This document shows positions 44,108-55,519 of a stretch of DNA of 64,000 nucleotides, in pieces. The stretch spans positions 558,001-622,000 of the forward strand of contig NZ_CP034035.1 of the NCBI RefSeq assembly GCF_005484945.1, written 5' to 3'. This DNA comes from Brenneria rubrifaciens. GTDB taxonomy: Bacteria > Pseudomonadota > Gammaproteobacteria > Enterobacterales > Enterobacteriaceae. Position numbers and translations under genes: made by a program. The notes beneath the pieces were generated by a model. It saw nothing but the letters and a program-made list of their open reading frames with translations. It was not told the origin of the DNA and made no database searches. Position 1 is the stretch's first letter, and the number at the start of each line of letters is the position of its first letter.

Positions 44108-44269
44108 AAGAGAAATGAGAGCAATCATCATGGTTATTGCAGATAAAATATCGGAAATGTTTTTTCACGGCGCATTGCGTTGAGCCATAAAAACACGTCG
44201 CCATCGTTATGACAAAGACTCGATTTTGTATCTGCTTATCCTACTCGATACCGATATCGGAGAACTATT

Positions 44270-45604
44270 ATGCCATTAATCATTGTAGCGATTGGCGTAG
44301 CCCTGCTGCTGCTACTGATGATCCGTTGCAAGCTGAACGGTTTCATTTCACTGATACTGGTTTCACTGTTGGTCGGGCTTGCCCTCGGTTATACCACTCA
44401 GGGCGCCTTCAACGTCAATGGGGTAATTACGTCGATCAAAAACGGAGTCGGCGGCACATTGGGCAGTCTGGCCCTGATTATGGGGTTCGGCGCCATGTTG
44501 GGCAAATTACTGGCTGATTGCGGCGGCGCGCAACGAATCGCTACCACGCTTATCGATAAGTTCGGTAAGGAACGCATCCAATGGGCTGTGCTCTCGACCG
44601 GATTTGTGGTGGGTTTCGCCTTGTTCTATGAAGTCGGCTTCGTGCTGTTATTGCCGCTGGTCTTCACTATTGCCGCCGCCGCGCGTATTCCGCTGTTATT
44701 TATCGGCGTGCCAATGGCGGCGGCCCTGTCGGTCACTCATGCCTTGCTGCCGCCGCACCCCGGCCCGACCGCCATCAGTATTCTTTTTAAAGCCGACATG
44801 GGCAAAACCCTGTTGTTCGGCACAATAATCGCTATCCCGACGGTGATTCTGGCCGGTCCGGTTTATGCCCGCTTCCTGCGGGGGATTGATAAGCCGATCC
44901 TGGAAGGATTGCACAACCCGAAAGTCTTTACCGACAGCGAAATGCCAGGCTTCGGCATTAGCGTGGTCACTACCCTGATCCCGGTTATTCTGATGGCGGG
45001 CCGCGCCATTGCTGAAATGACGTTGCCCAAAGGTCACGCGTTGCTGTCTTACGCCGAATTTCTAGGCGATCCGGTGATGGCGACCATGATTGCCGTATTG
45101 GTCGCCATCTTTACCTTCGGTCTTAACCGCGGCCGCAAGATGGAGCAGGTGATGGATACCATCGGCGATTCGATCAAGATTATCGCCATGATGTTGATGA
45201 TCATCGGCGGCGGCGGCGCTTTTAAACAGATTCTGGTCGATGGCGGGGTGGCGAAATATATCGAGACGCTGATGGCGGGCAGCACGCTGTCGCCGCTGTT
45301 AATGGGATGGGCGATTGCCGCCGCGCTGCGTCTGGCGTTGGGGTCGGCAACCGTGGCGGCGATGACCGCCGGCGGGATTGTCGCGCCGCTGCTGACCATC
45401 ACCGGCGTGAGCCCTGAACTGATGGTGCTGGCCGTGGGTTCCGGCAGCGTGATCTTCTCTCATGTCAACGATCCCGGTTTTTGGCTATTTAAAGAGTATT
45501 TTAATCTGACCATCGTTGAAACGCTGAAGTCGTGGTCGGTGCTGGAAACCATTATTGCGGTTTGCGGTCTGATCGGCTGTCTGCTGCTGAATCGGCTTAT
45601 TTAG
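44270..45604 (+). CDS. gntT: High-affinity gluconate permease GntT
   Basis: Gluconate:proton symporter of the GntP family, 444 residues, about 12-14 membrane helices. The stretch GVGGTLGSLALIMGFGAMLGK and SHVNDPGFWLFKEYFNLT are nearly as in E. coli GntT, and ALFYEVGFVLLLPLVF is conserved. The start ATG follows CGGAGA by 5 bases. It sits where low-affinity gntU sits in E. coli's gntRKU context but reads as GntT. Regulation by GntR and CRP is visible upstream. Confidence 0.92.
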   Translation: MPLIIVAIGVALLLLLMIRCKLNGFISLILVSLLVGLALGYTTQGAFNVNGVITSIKNGVGGTLGSLALIMGFGAMLGKLLADCGGAQRIATTLIDKFGKERIQWAVLSTGFVVGFALFYEVGFVLLLPLVFTIAAAARIPLLFIGVPMAAALSVTHALLPPHPGPTAISILFKADMGKTLLFGTIIAIPTVILAGPVYARFLRGIDKPILEGLHNPKVFTDSEMPGFGISVVTTLIPVILMAGRAIAEMTLPKGHALLSYAEFLGDPVMATMIAVLVAIFTFGLNRGRKMEQVMDTIGDSIKIIAMMLMIIGGGGAFKQILVDGGVAKYIETLMAGSTLSPLLMGWAIAAALRLALGSATVAAMTAGGIVAPLLTITGVSPELMVLAVGSGSVIFSHVNDPGFWLFKEYFNLTIVETLKSWSVLETIIAVCGLIGCLLLNRLI

Positions 45605-45696
45605 TGTCTGAGAGACGACACGGGGCGATGTCCCGCCTCGGAACCACGATCATCGCGGGAGGTGAGCAGTGAGTCGAACGATCGTGGGTTTGATGG

Positions 45697-47658
<1,962 letters not shown>

Positions 47659-47842
47659 AAAGGCTTCTCCTTAAACATGTTAAGGATATGTCAATAAATA
47701 GTTAACTGTGGTTATCAGGTCAGGTTTGTTTCTTTTTTGCGTAATAGATCACGCAATGTAGGGAAAGTAGTGAGTTGTTAATTAAATGATCTTTAAATTG
47801 CTCAAAAAAAATCACTTTAGTGCGTCGAACCTGCTAACGACA

Positions 47843-47858
47843 AGTGATAAATGTCACA
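47843..47858. promoter_or_regulatory. CRP-like site upstream of acs
   Basis: AGTGATAAATGTCACA matches the CRP consensus TGTGA-N6-TCACA at 9 of 10 defined bases. It lies 185 bp before the acs start. E. coli acs needs two CRP sites; a weaker symmetric element, TTGCGTAATAGATCACGCAA, occurs at 47737-47756. Confidence 0.65.
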
Positions 47859-47907
47859 ATTTAGAAATCAGAGGAACACATTATCTGTTAATGGGGTTCA
47901 AAACGAT

Positions 47908-47975
47908 CAATATATTGTTTTCAATAGGTTAAGCCTATTGTTATTTGTTTTTTGATCGCCATATGCGATCAAAAA
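47908..47975. repeat. Cluster of three inverted repeats between acs and the PAS gene
   Basis: CAATATATTG (47908-47917) is a perfect palindrome. CAATAGG (47922-47928) pairs with CCTATTG (47934-47940). TTTTTGATCGC (47949-47959) pairs exactly with GCGATCAAAAA (47965-47975) around a 5-base loop. The last is not followed by a T-run on either strand beyond its own arm, so it is more like a regulator site or bidirectional barrier than a standard terminator. The rest of 47659-48162 shows no gene. Confidence 0.6.
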
Positions 47976-48162
47976 CCATAAAGATCCCCTTTATTCAGCC
48001 GATAGTGACAAATAGTTCAGAGTATATTCTTATCAAACTCAGGTAGTTGACTACATCACTGAGTTGGGGTGTTGCATTTTTGTATTAAATGTTATGTTGG
48101 TGTAAGCGGTTAATGAAATAGATATTTCTGATTATCAACGGGAAAATAGACGGGGATAATCT

Positions 48163-48216
48163 ATGAACAAGGAAGACGGTCGTGCGGTAACGTTTTCCGC
48201 ACCTTGGAGCGTATAA
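48163..48216 (+). CDS. Possible 17-residue peptide ORF
   Basis: ATG 48163 follows GGGGATAATCT, an acceptable ribosome-binding site, and opens a 17-codon frame (MNKEDGRAVTFSAPWSV). It could be a real leader or small protein or the start of a decayed gene whose later part lies at 48289-48414. I do not recognise it. Confidence 0.25.
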   Translation: MNKEDGRAVTFSAPWSV

Positions 48217-48288
48217 ACAGTTTACCGCGTCAGACAGATGAAAAGGCTGACTGTTATCTTATTCAGAAAATCCGGGTTTTAAAATTAA

Positions 48289-48414
48289 ACGGTATTAGAT
48301 ACCTTCAGCGTGCTGGATGCCCCGCAGGTTACGGTGAGCGTGGTGCTTATCAATAATGTGCCGTGGGCGAGCATTGATTCCGCATTGCTGAACGATAACT
48401 ACTATATAGCATGA
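48289..48414 (+). pseudogene. Gene remnant without start, protein-like
   Basis: An open stretch of 42 codons between stops reads as plausible protein (for example VTVSVVLINNVPWASIDSAL) and ends at TGA 48412-48414. It has no start codon near its beginning and no ribosome-binding site. Composition and the alternation of hydrophobic residues look coding-derived, so I read it as a 3' remnant of a lost gene. Family not recognised. Confidence 0.4.
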
Positions 48415-48427
48415 AGCAGAGGAAATG

Positions 48428-48820
48428 ATGAGTCTGATATTTGGCAAAAATGAGATCATCGGCATACTAAGCCAACCTGTTGAGAACGATCGGCGTGCTG
48501 TGGCTGTCATTGATGAAAAGTGTAAGGTGGTGTGTGCCAATTCAGCATTTAATGCACGCTTTGGACTGCGTTCTGAAAATAATGCATCGGTTTCTATTGA
48601 TGACGTTCTCCCAATTAACGTGAAATTTGCTTATCAGGATTTTATGACGAATTCTGATGCGATAAGTACGCGTGTCGTATCGGATTTGCTGTCTGATGGC
48701 TTTACCAATACTCAACTGAGTACGTTGTCTTTTTCCAAATTGAATGTCGAAAACCGCGTAATGTCATTGCTGATCCTGAATCAGGAATCGCCGGATTCCA
48801 CGACGAACCTGGCTTCTTGA
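48428..48820 (+). CDS. Orphan single-PAS-domain protein
   Basis: 130-residue soluble protein. Residues about 20-110 read like a PAS fold: AVAVIDEKCKVVCANSAFNARFGL matches the beta-turn-beta then NxAF opening of PAS domains. No kinase, cyclase, HTH or methyl-accepting segment is attached, and no neighbour is an obvious partner. ATG 48428 is preferred over 48425 because AGGA is better spaced. AT-rich flanks, the gene remnant upstream and the inverted-repeat cluster mark the area as accessory or decaying DNA. Function unknown; PAS assignment is by eye. Confidence 0.6.
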   Translation: MSLIFGKNEIIGILSQPVENDRRAVAVIDEKCKVVCANSAFNARFGLRSENNASVSIDDVLPINVKFAYQDFMTNSDAISTRVVSDLLSDGFTNTQLSTLSFSKLNVENRVMSLLILNQESPDSTTNLAS

Positions 48821-49336
48821 ATAGGGCGCAAGCCGCGCCCGGCGAGGCGATGATATCAATGCTAATCGATCGTGTGTTATTACCGGGTAATTCCTCGCTA
48901 TATTGCGACCTGAATTATTGATCGGATAATTTATAATATTTTCATGACGTTTTTCCGCCTTGAGTGCCCGTTTCTGCCATTATTTCGCTTAACGTTAGAA
49001 AGAGTATGGATATTTCCAGCGCTCACGAGATGGTTAGCTTGAAAAATAATGATGGATGTTTCGAGGTGTTATTTCTCTGAATCGCGTTTTATGCTTCTTG
49101 ATATATTTGTTTATTAAGTAATTTTTATTGCATGTAGTTATTATTATGTATGTTTATTGTTTTTCATGCTTGTTGATCTGCTATTTCTTGCCGGCGGTTT
49201 CGTTGACCGATCTGCTGTATTAGGGAAATTTCACTTAAGTTTCTCAATTTTTTTCGATTTGTGGTTCCCCTTGCCGCCTGCTTAGTTGGCATATCTTCTG
49301 AAAAACATCATTCATCAAGATAAAGGGGATAATTGC
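48821..49336. other. AT-rich non-coding region before the TonB receptor
   Basis: 516 bp without a supported gene. GGGCGC (48824-48829) pairs with GCGCCC (48835-48840) directly after the PAS gene and may end its transcript, though no T-run follows. GGAAAT at 49224-49229 followed about 17 bases later by TCTCA resembles the -35 element of FecI-type promoters and would place a start about 80 bases before the receptor. This is weak evidence. No Fur box was found here. Confidence 0.4.
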
Positions 49337-51712
49337 ATGGCGAGATTTCGTACTCACGTGTTGGCCCGCGCCCTGCGAGTTGCGGTGTTGGGGGCGGCTT
49401 TCGGCGTGACGCAGCCAGTCATGTCGGTGTACGCGGCGGCGGCAACCGTTCAATCCTATGCTGTACCGGCCGGGCCGCTTAACCAGGTATTGAACCAGTT
49501 TGCGCAACAGGCGGGCGTGCTGCTGGCTTATGATCCGGCATTGGCGGCGGGCAAAAACAGTACGGGCTTGCAAGGCAATTACAGCGTGCAACAGGGGTTT
49601 TTGCATATTCTTGACGGCAGTGGACTGGCCGCGCAGTACAGTGCCGATGGAGGCGTAACGCTGGCGCCGCAGGCTAGCGGTGCGCCCGTGCCTGTTTCAG
49701 CGTCGACGCCGCTTAAAAACGAGCAGATCGTGGTGACGGCGCCGCCAAATACGGCATTGAAGCTGGATGTTCCCCTGTCGGAAACACCGCGGTCGGTTTC
49801 GGTGGTGACGGAGTCGCAGATTCAGGCGCGAGGGGCGCAAAAGATCGATCAGGCGTTGCGGTATAGCGCCGGCATTCTGGCGACGCCTTACGGCCCGGAC
49901 AATAAGGCTGAATGGATTACTATTCGTGGCTTTAGCGATCAGTCCCGTTTTCAAAATGGATTAGCGACGCTTAATGAAGACGGTTTTTACGGACAACAGA
50001 TGGAGCCGTTTGGCGTTGAACGTATTGAAGTCCTGAAAGGTCCGGCTTCGGTACTTTACGGGCAAAATCCGCCGGGCGGGTTGATCAACGTGATTACAAA
50101 ACGCCCCACGCGTTTGCCGCAAGGACAGATCGAAGTGGAATACGGCGCTGACGATTATCGGCACCTGGCGGTTGATAGCGCAGGCCCGCTTAATGATGAC
50201 GGCACCGTGCTGTATCGCGTGGTGGCGCTGGCGCGGGATACGTCCGGAGAAGTGGATTTTGCCGACAGCAAACGTTTCTATCTGGCGCCCAGCGTGACCT
50301 TTCTGGGGGAAGATACGGAACTGACGGTACTGGCGAGCTATATGGATACGCGGTCCGGTATGACCAACGGATTCAAACTGCCCTATGGCACGTTACAGAA
50401 TACGCCGTATGGCAAAGTCGGTTATAAAACCTCGTTGGGCGAACCCGGCATTAATCACCATAATACCCGTCAGTTTAATCTTGGCTATGAATTGACGCAC
50501 CGTGTGAGTGATACCTGGACGTTTCATCAAAACCTGAATTACACCTATCTGAATATGGATTTGCGCGGCGCCTACGCGCTGGGGATGGTGGACGGCAGCG
50601 ATCGTCTGGCCAACCGCGGTCTGACTTACCGGGATGGCTTTGCGCAAAACTGGGCGACGGATAATCGTCTGGTCGGCGCGTGGCAGTTCGGCGACATCGA
50701 AAACACCTTGCTGTTAGGGATGGATTATCGTCGCGCCAATACCCAGAGCCGCGATGCGAATCTCTATTCCTTCGGGTCGCCGATCGATATTTTCAACCCG
50801 GTGTATGGCAACTATACGCCGCCGGGGAATAACGACCTGTTCGATCACCGTTCGGGACGCCATCAGACGGGATACTACCTTCAGAACCAGATTAAATATA
50901 ACGAGCGGCTCATCTTTCTGCTGGGAGGGCGTTACGACGTGGCGAAATCCCGCGATCGCAACCTGACATCCGGGGAGGATACGCGTACGGATGACTCGAA
51001 ATTCACCAAAACCGCCGGGGTAATGTATCTATTTGATAACGGTCTCTCACCCTATATCAGTTACTCCGAGTCGTTCCTGCCGGTGTCTGGGCGTGATGGG
51101 TATCATCGTCCTTATGTTCCCGAGGAAGGGCAGCAGACGGAGGTTGGGGTGAAATATACGCCGGAAGGATTCAATGGCTATGCCTCTCTTGCGCTGTTTG
51201 ACCTGGATCAGAAAAACGTTAAGACAACCGACCCGGCCAATCCAAGCCTGACGATTCAGGCGGGTGAGGCGCGCTCTCGCGGCGTGGAGTTGGAGTTTAG
51301 CGGCGAAGTGTATTCTGGGCTGACGCTGACCGCCAACTATACCTATAACGAAGTGGAAACCACCAAGTCCGGTACGGTCGGAGAGAAAGGGAAACGTTTG
51401 CCCGGCTTGCCTGAGCAGATTGTTTCCGGTTGGGCGGCGTATGCCTTCAAGGGCGCGCTGGAAGGATTAACGGTTGGCAGCGGTATTCGCTATGTCGGCA
51501 GTTCCTACGGCGATATTGCGAATACCGCCAGTATGAAAGTGCCCGCCTACACGCTGTGGGACGCGATGATCGCCTATGATTTCAGCAAAGACTGGCGACT
51601 ACAGGTCAATGCCACCAACCTGGCAAATCATGAGTACGTCAGCGCCTGTAACTACTGGTGTTACTACGGGGAAGGGCGCAACCTCAGCGCGAATATCAGC
51701 TATCGCTGGTAA
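49337..51712 (+). CDS. TonB-dependent siderophore receptor with signalling domain
   Basis: Outer-membrane ferric-siderophore transducer, 791 residues. The signal peptide ends near residue 36. A secretin/TonB N-terminal (STN) signalling domain is at about 38-110 (YAVPAGPLNQVLNQFAQQAGVLLAYD). The TonB box QIVVTAPP is at about 130-137, a plug at about 150-265 with LKGPASVLYGQNPPGGLINVITKRP, and a 22-strand barrel ending NISYRW. STN domains bind a FecR-type anti-sigma factor; the FecR/FecI pair at 56.5-58 kb is the obvious partner. Likeness is to FhuE/FpvA/FhuA-type hydroxamate receptors, but the ligand cannot be fixed. ATG 49337 follows AAAGGGGA; an upstream ATG at 49286 would spoil the signal peptide. 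Confidence 0.9.
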   Translation: MARFRTHVLARALRVAVLGAAFGVTQPVMSVYAAAATVQSYAVPAGPLNQVLNQFAQQAGVLLAYDPALAAGKNSTGLQGNYSVQQGFLHILDGSGLAAQYSADGGVTLAPQASGAPVPVSASTPLKNEQIVVTAPPNTALKLDVPLSETPRSVSVVTESQIQARGAQKIDQALRYSAGILATPYGPDNKAEWITIRGFSDQSRFQNGLATLNEDGFYGQQMEPFGVERIEVLKGPASVLYGQNPPGGLINVITKRPTRLPQGQIEVEYGADDYRHLAVDSAGPLNDDGTVLYRVVALARDTSGEVDFADSKRFYLAPSVTFLGEDTELTVLASYMDTRSGMTNGFKLPYGTLQNTPYGKVGYKTSLGEPGINHHNTRQFNLGYELTHRVSDTWTFHQNLNYTYLNMDLRGAYALGMVDGSDRLANRGLTYRDGFAQNWATDNRLVGAWQFGDIENTLLLGMDYRRANTQSRDANLYSFGSPIDIFNPVYGNYTPPGNNDLFDHRSGRHQTGYYLQNQIKYNERLIFLLGGRYDVAKSRDRNLTSGEDTRTDDSKFTKTAGVMYLFDNGLSPYISYSESFLPVSGRDGYHRPYVPEEGQQTEVGVKYTPEGFNGYASLALFDLDQKNVKTTDPANPSLTIQAGEARSRGVELEFSGEVYSGLTLTANYTYNEVETTKSGTVGEKGKRLPGLPEQIVSGWAAYAFKGALEGLTVGSGIRYVGSSYGDIANTASMKVPAYTLWDAMIAYDFSKDWRLQVNATNLANHEYVSACNYWCYYGEGRNLSANISYRW

Positions 51713-51791
51713 TCCGACCGTTATATAAAGTGCAGAGAAGAAAGCCTGGCGGTGAACGCCGGTCATTCGAGGTGTCCGGCGTTTAGGGCGG

Positions 51792-52829
51792 TCACTGGCT
51801 GACCGCCAGCCGCCAGCCTTGATGCAGCCGCACCGCCACTGGCTGTCGTTCGCTCAGCGGGGCGTAGTGATAAGCGGTGAGCGGCTGACCGTCTTTCAGA
51901 CGCAGTTGCAGCAGATAGCGCTCCCCTTGATAAATGCAGCTCTCCACCTGCGCGACCAGCCCATCGGCGGCGACTTCCACATGTTCGGGACGGATGAGGA
52001 TTGGCTGACGCGGCGGATGGGCGTCGGGCGCCTGTTCCAGTCCGTGATGCAGTTGCGCGCCATCCAACCGCTCGGCGTCGGTAAACACAGGCAATGTTAA
52101 TATGCTGCCCTTGCCAATAAAGCTCGCTACCCAGGCGTTCTGCGGATATTGGTACAACTGCTGAGGGGAGCCCCATTGCATCAGTTCCCCCTGATGCATT
52201 ACCGCGATATGACTGGCCAGCGCCATTGCCTCGGCCTGATCGTGGGTGACGTAGATGAAGGTGGCGCCAGTGCGTCGGTGAAAATCACGGAAGGTCTGTT
52301 CCATGGTGGCGCGAAGGTGGCGATCCAGATTGGCCAGTGGTTCATCCAGCAGCATCACCTGTGGTTCGGATACCAGACAGCGCGCCAGCGCGACGCGTTG
52401 ACGTTGTCCGCCGCTGAGCGCCTGCGGAGAACGGTCGGCGCAGGCGCCGAGTTCGACGGCATCCAATGCTTCTAAAACGCGTTTTTGTCGGGCAGCGCCG
52501 TTGACCTTCTTCAACTTCAGCGGATAGCCCACGTTTTCCGCCACCGTCATATGCGGCCACAGGGCATAGGATTGGAATACCATGCCCATGTTGCGTTCTT
52601 CCGGCGGCAGATGGCGTTGTCGGTCCGCCAGAATTCTGTCGCCCAGTAACAGCCGTCCCTGACTAAGTTGTTCCAGTCCGGCCAGAATGCGCAGGGTCGT
52701 GGTTTTGCCGCAGCCGCTGGGACCGAGCAGCGCGGTGAAATCCCCCTGGGGAATGGTTAGACTTAGATCGCGCACCACGACTTGTTCGCCGAACTGTTTA
52801 TTTATCCGCTCCAGTTTCAGCTCTGCCAC
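51792..52829 (-). CDS. ABC importer ATPase (FbpC/PotA class)
   Basis: ATP-binding subunit of 345 residues. Walker A is GPSGCGKTT at residues 36-44. The signature LSGGQRQRVALARCLV is followed by Walker B VMLLDEP and the switch histidine in VTHDQAEAMAL. A C-terminal TOBE regulatory domain (about 240-345) is present. It overlaps the permease gene by 13 bases. An 8-bp inverted repeat, GGCGGTCA with TGACCGCC (51787-51807), overlaps the stop codon but has no T-run. The substrate is discussed under the binding protein. Confidence 0.9.
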   Translation of the reverse strand: MAELKLERINKQFGEQVVVRDLSLTIPQGDFTALLGPSGCGKTTTLRILAGLEQLSQGRLLLGDRILADRQRHLPPEERNMGMVFQSYALWPHMTVAENVGYPLKLKKVNGAARQKRVLEALDAVELGACADRSPQALSGGQRQRVALARCLVSEPQVMLLDEPLANLDRHLRATMEQTFRDFHRRTGATFIYVTHDQAEAMALASHIAVMHQGELMQWGSPQQLYQYPQNAWVASFIGKGSILTLPVFTDAERLDGAQLHHGLEQAPDAHPPRQPILIRPEHVEVAADGLVAQVESCIYQGERYLLQLRLKDGQPLTAYHYAPLSERQPVAVRLHQGWRLAVSQ

Positions 52830-54529
52830 GGGATAACTCCTTTGGGAAGATAACGGCCCAGGCCGTTCAACAACAGCATGACCAGCGCGATCAGCCCGAC
52901 CACCATCACGGAAACCGCGGAGGCCAACACCTTGTTACCGCTCTCGTCCAGATTGAAAATCACGACGCCGAGGGTTTCGTTGCCCACGCTCCACAGCAGG
53001 GCCGAGACGGTCAACTCATTGACCGCCGTCAGAAATACCAGCAGCGCGCCGGCGAAGGCTGCCGGCGCCAGCAACGGTATTACGATATGGCGCAGCCGTT
53101 GTGAAAAGTTGGCGCCCGCGAGGCTGGCCGCCTCTTCCATTGCCGGGTCCAACTGCAACATGCCGTTGTGGACCGGCTTGAGGCTGACCGTGAGAAAGCG
53201 GGCCAGATAAGCCAGGAAAATGATCGCCAGCGTGCCGTGCAGCGTGATCTCCACGATCGGAAGCGGGCGCGCGAACAGCAGAATGAAAGCAATCGCCAGC
53301 ACCACGCCGGGCAACGTGTAGGGAATGTCGATGGCGTTGTGCAGCCAGCGTAGCGGGCGGCTGGGATAACGCACCAGCAGATAGCCCAGCGGCAAACTCA
53401 GCAACATCAGCGCCAGCGCCGCCGAAACCGATAACAGCATGCTGTTCGTCAGTGCGCGCCAGGTCGCGCTTTGTCCTTCCAGCATGGCGCCGTAGGCGGC
53501 GAAAGTCAGCGTATCGCCGTTCAGCGGCACGCCCAGCGTCGGCACCAGCGATGTCGCGATTAACGCCAGCAGGGGCGTGACCAGAATCATAAACAGGACA
53601 GCGCCCAGCACCAGTTCGCTTAACCAACGCCATGAGCCGAGTCTAAACGCCAGCGCCCGGCCGGCCATACCGATAAGCGGCAACGCGTGGCGTTGCTGTA
53701 ATCGCCCTTGCAACATAACAATCCCTACGGCCAACACGCCCATCAGTACCGACAGCGCCGCCACCTGATTGAGCATCGTGGGGCCGAAACTGGCCATGGT
53801 CTGATAAATCTGCGTTGGCAGCACAAAATAGGAAATGGGAATACCCAGCATGGCGGGGATACCGAAGTTGCCCAGCGCCGACACAAAAGTAATGGCGCCG
53901 CCTGCCCACAGCGCGGGCCGGCACAGCGGCAGGACGATGTCACAGAACGCCCGCCACAGTGAGGCGCCGTTCAGACGAGCGGCTTCGATCTGCTCTTTGG
54001 GCAGGCAAAGCAACTGGGTGCGTAAAGCCAGAAATACCAGCGGCGCGTGCTGAATGCCGAGCAGCAGGGCAATCCCTTCGGCGGAGTAAAGCGGGTTGTG
54101 GCTGCCGAAAGCGGGGGCTATCCCCAGACTATTCAGCAGGATGCTGCTGGGGCCAAACAGTTGCAACCAACTCAGCGCGGTAACCTGCGGCGGGATCATC
54201 ATCGGCAGCATAAACAGAAAGACCCAGATCTGTTTGGCGCGGATATCGGTCAACGCCAGGCAGAAGGCGAAGAGACTGCCCAGCAGCAGGGAGAGCAAGG
54301 TCCCCAGACCGCTGGTGTAGAAGCTGTTATACAGTGCGCGCCAGGTGGATTGGCTGGACAGCACCCGCCACAGGCTGCTGCCGCTGCCCTGATGCCAGTC
54401 AATCAGCGCCGAGATCAACAACCGCAGGCTAGGCAGCAGGCTGAGTAACGTCACCAGAGCCAGCAACAGCCAGAGTAATCCTCTTGGCGGATTGCCGCTG
54501 GAAGGATAACGCAGGGCAAGAACCTTCAT
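52817..54529 (-). CDS. ABC importer permease, fused double-domain (FbpB class)
   Basis: 570-residue membrane protein that fuses two permease domains, about 12 helices in all. EAA-type loops interacting with the ATPase are visible in each half (EAARLNGASLWRAFCDIVLPLCRP and EAASLAGANFSQRLRHIVIPLLAP). Fused permeases are the rule in FbpB/AfuB-type importers. It starts 3 bases after the binding-protein stop and overlaps the ATPase gene. Confidence 0.9.
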   Translation of the reverse strand: MKVLALRYPSSGNPPRGLLWLLLALVTLLSLLPSLRLLISALIDWHQGSGSSLWRVLSSQSTWRALYNSFYTSGLGTLLSLLLGSLFAFCLALTDIRAKQIWVFLFMLPMMIPPQVTALSWLQLFGPSSILLNSLGIAPAFGSHNPLYSAEGIALLLGIQHAPLVFLALRTQLLCLPKEQIEAARLNGASLWRAFCDIVLPLCRPALWAGGAITFVSALGNFGIPAMLGIPISYFVLPTQIYQTMASFGPTMLNQVAALSVLMGVLAVGIVMLQGRLQQRHALPLIGMAGRALAFRLGSWRWLSELVLGAVLFMILVTPLLALIATSLVPTLGVPLNGDTLTFAAYGAMLEGQSATWRALTNSMLLSVSAALALMLLSLPLGYLLVRYPSRPLRWLHNAIDIPYTLPGVVLAIAFILLFARPLPIVEITLHGTLAIIFLAYLARFLTVSLKPVHNGMLQLDPAMEEAASLAGANFSQRLRHIVIPLLAPAAFAGALLVFLTAVNELTVSALLWSVGNETLGVVIFNLDESGNKVLASAVSVMVVGLIALVMLLLNGLGRYLPKGVIPWQS

Positions 54530-54532
54530 GGC

Positions 54533-55510
54533 TTAGTGGGTTCCGTAAAGTTGACTAAAGCGCTGTTTATTCTGCTCGGCCTCGGCCAACGCTTTGCTGG
54601 CGTCAAAGGCCATCAACTTGATGTGGTCGCGCGGGGGAAAACCGTCCGGCACTGGCAGGTCTGCCCGCGCTGGCAGATAGCCTTGCTTCAGCACTAACTG
54701 TTGCCCCTGCTCTGACAGTATGAAATCAATAAACGCTTTGGCGGCGTCAGGATTCTTGGCTTTTTTCATCATGGCGACCGGCTCCGTTACGATACTCACG
54801 CCCTCTTGTGGAAACACAAACTCAATCGGCGCGCCTTTGGCTTTTTCACGAATAGCCATGAAGTCCACCAGTACGCCGTAAGCTTTGCCGCCGGATGAAA
54901 TGGCGCTCACCACCGCGCCATTACCGCCCTGGGGCATGGCGCCGTTCTCTTTTAACTGCCGGTAGTAGTCCCAACCAAGCTGCGGATTGTGGGTCAGCGT
55001 CGCCAGATGAATCAGGGCCGCGCCGGAATAGAGCGGGCTGGGCATGGCGGTCATATTTTTCAGCTCCGGCTTAAGCAGATCCTGCCATGAAGCGGGTTTA
55101 ACCGGCGCCTGACGGTGATAGGCGATCCCCGTGGTAATCAGCTTGGTGCCGTAGTAATAGCCTCCGGCTTCATAGAGTGAGGGATCGTACCGGGCGGCTT
55201 CAGGGGATTTGTACGGCGCTAACAGATCTTGCTGTTTGAACGCCTCCATAGTCACGCTGTCGGCGATCAGCAACACATCCGGCGAGTTGCCGCCAGCGGC
55301 GAGCTCGGCCTGCAACCGCGCAGTGAGTTTAGTGGTTCCGTCACGAATCCAATTGACCTTGATATCTGGATGCGCCCGCTCAAAGGCGGTGACGGTCATC
55401 TGAGCGTCTTCATTGGGCTGGCTGGTGTAAAGCGTCAGTGTGGTTTTTGCCATGGCCGAAGTGCCGAATATCGTCAGTAACAAGGTGGCGAGCGTTATTT
55501 TTTTACACAT
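54533..55510 (-). CDS. Periplasmic binding protein, ferric-class fold but non-iron site
   Basis: 325 residues with signal peptide (about 1-21, ending SAMA). It has the fold and length of FbpA/AfuA-type proteins (LTLYTSQPNEDAQMTVTAFE start, LAAGGNSPDVLLIADS). Ferric binders carry a tandem tyrosine pair in the segment following the YG at 211-212. Here that segment reads VLVDFMAIREK (about 213-223), so the iron ligands are missing. AfuA-like proteins transport hexose phosphates, and relatives take up 2-aminoethylphosphonate. With a DeoR-family regulator next door, a phosphorylated sugar or related compound is the better guess. The first gene of an A-B-C operon on the minus strand. Confidence 0.85.
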   Translation of the reverse strand: MCKKITLATLLLTIFGTSAMAKTTLTLYTSQPNEDAQMTVTAFERAHPDIKVNWIRDGTTKLTARLQAELAAGGNSPDVLLIADSVTMEAFKQQDLLAPYKSPEAARYDPSLYEAGGYYYGTKLITTGIAYHRQAPVKPASWQDLLKPELKNMTAMPSPLYSGAALIHLATLTHNPQLGWDYYRQLKENGAMPQGGNGAVVSAISSGGKAYGVLVDFMAIREKAKGAPIEFVFPQEGVSIVTEPVAMMKKAKNPDAAKAFIDFILSEQGQQLVLKQGYLPARADLPVPDGFPPRDHIKLMAFDASKALAEAEQNKQRFSQLYGTH

Positions 55511-55519
55511 GCTGTGTAT

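Noticed and set aside
51787..51807. Terminator between the TonB receptor and the ABC ATPase gene
   Set aside because: The 8-bp stem is perfect but overlaps the ATPase stop codon and has no T-run on either strand.
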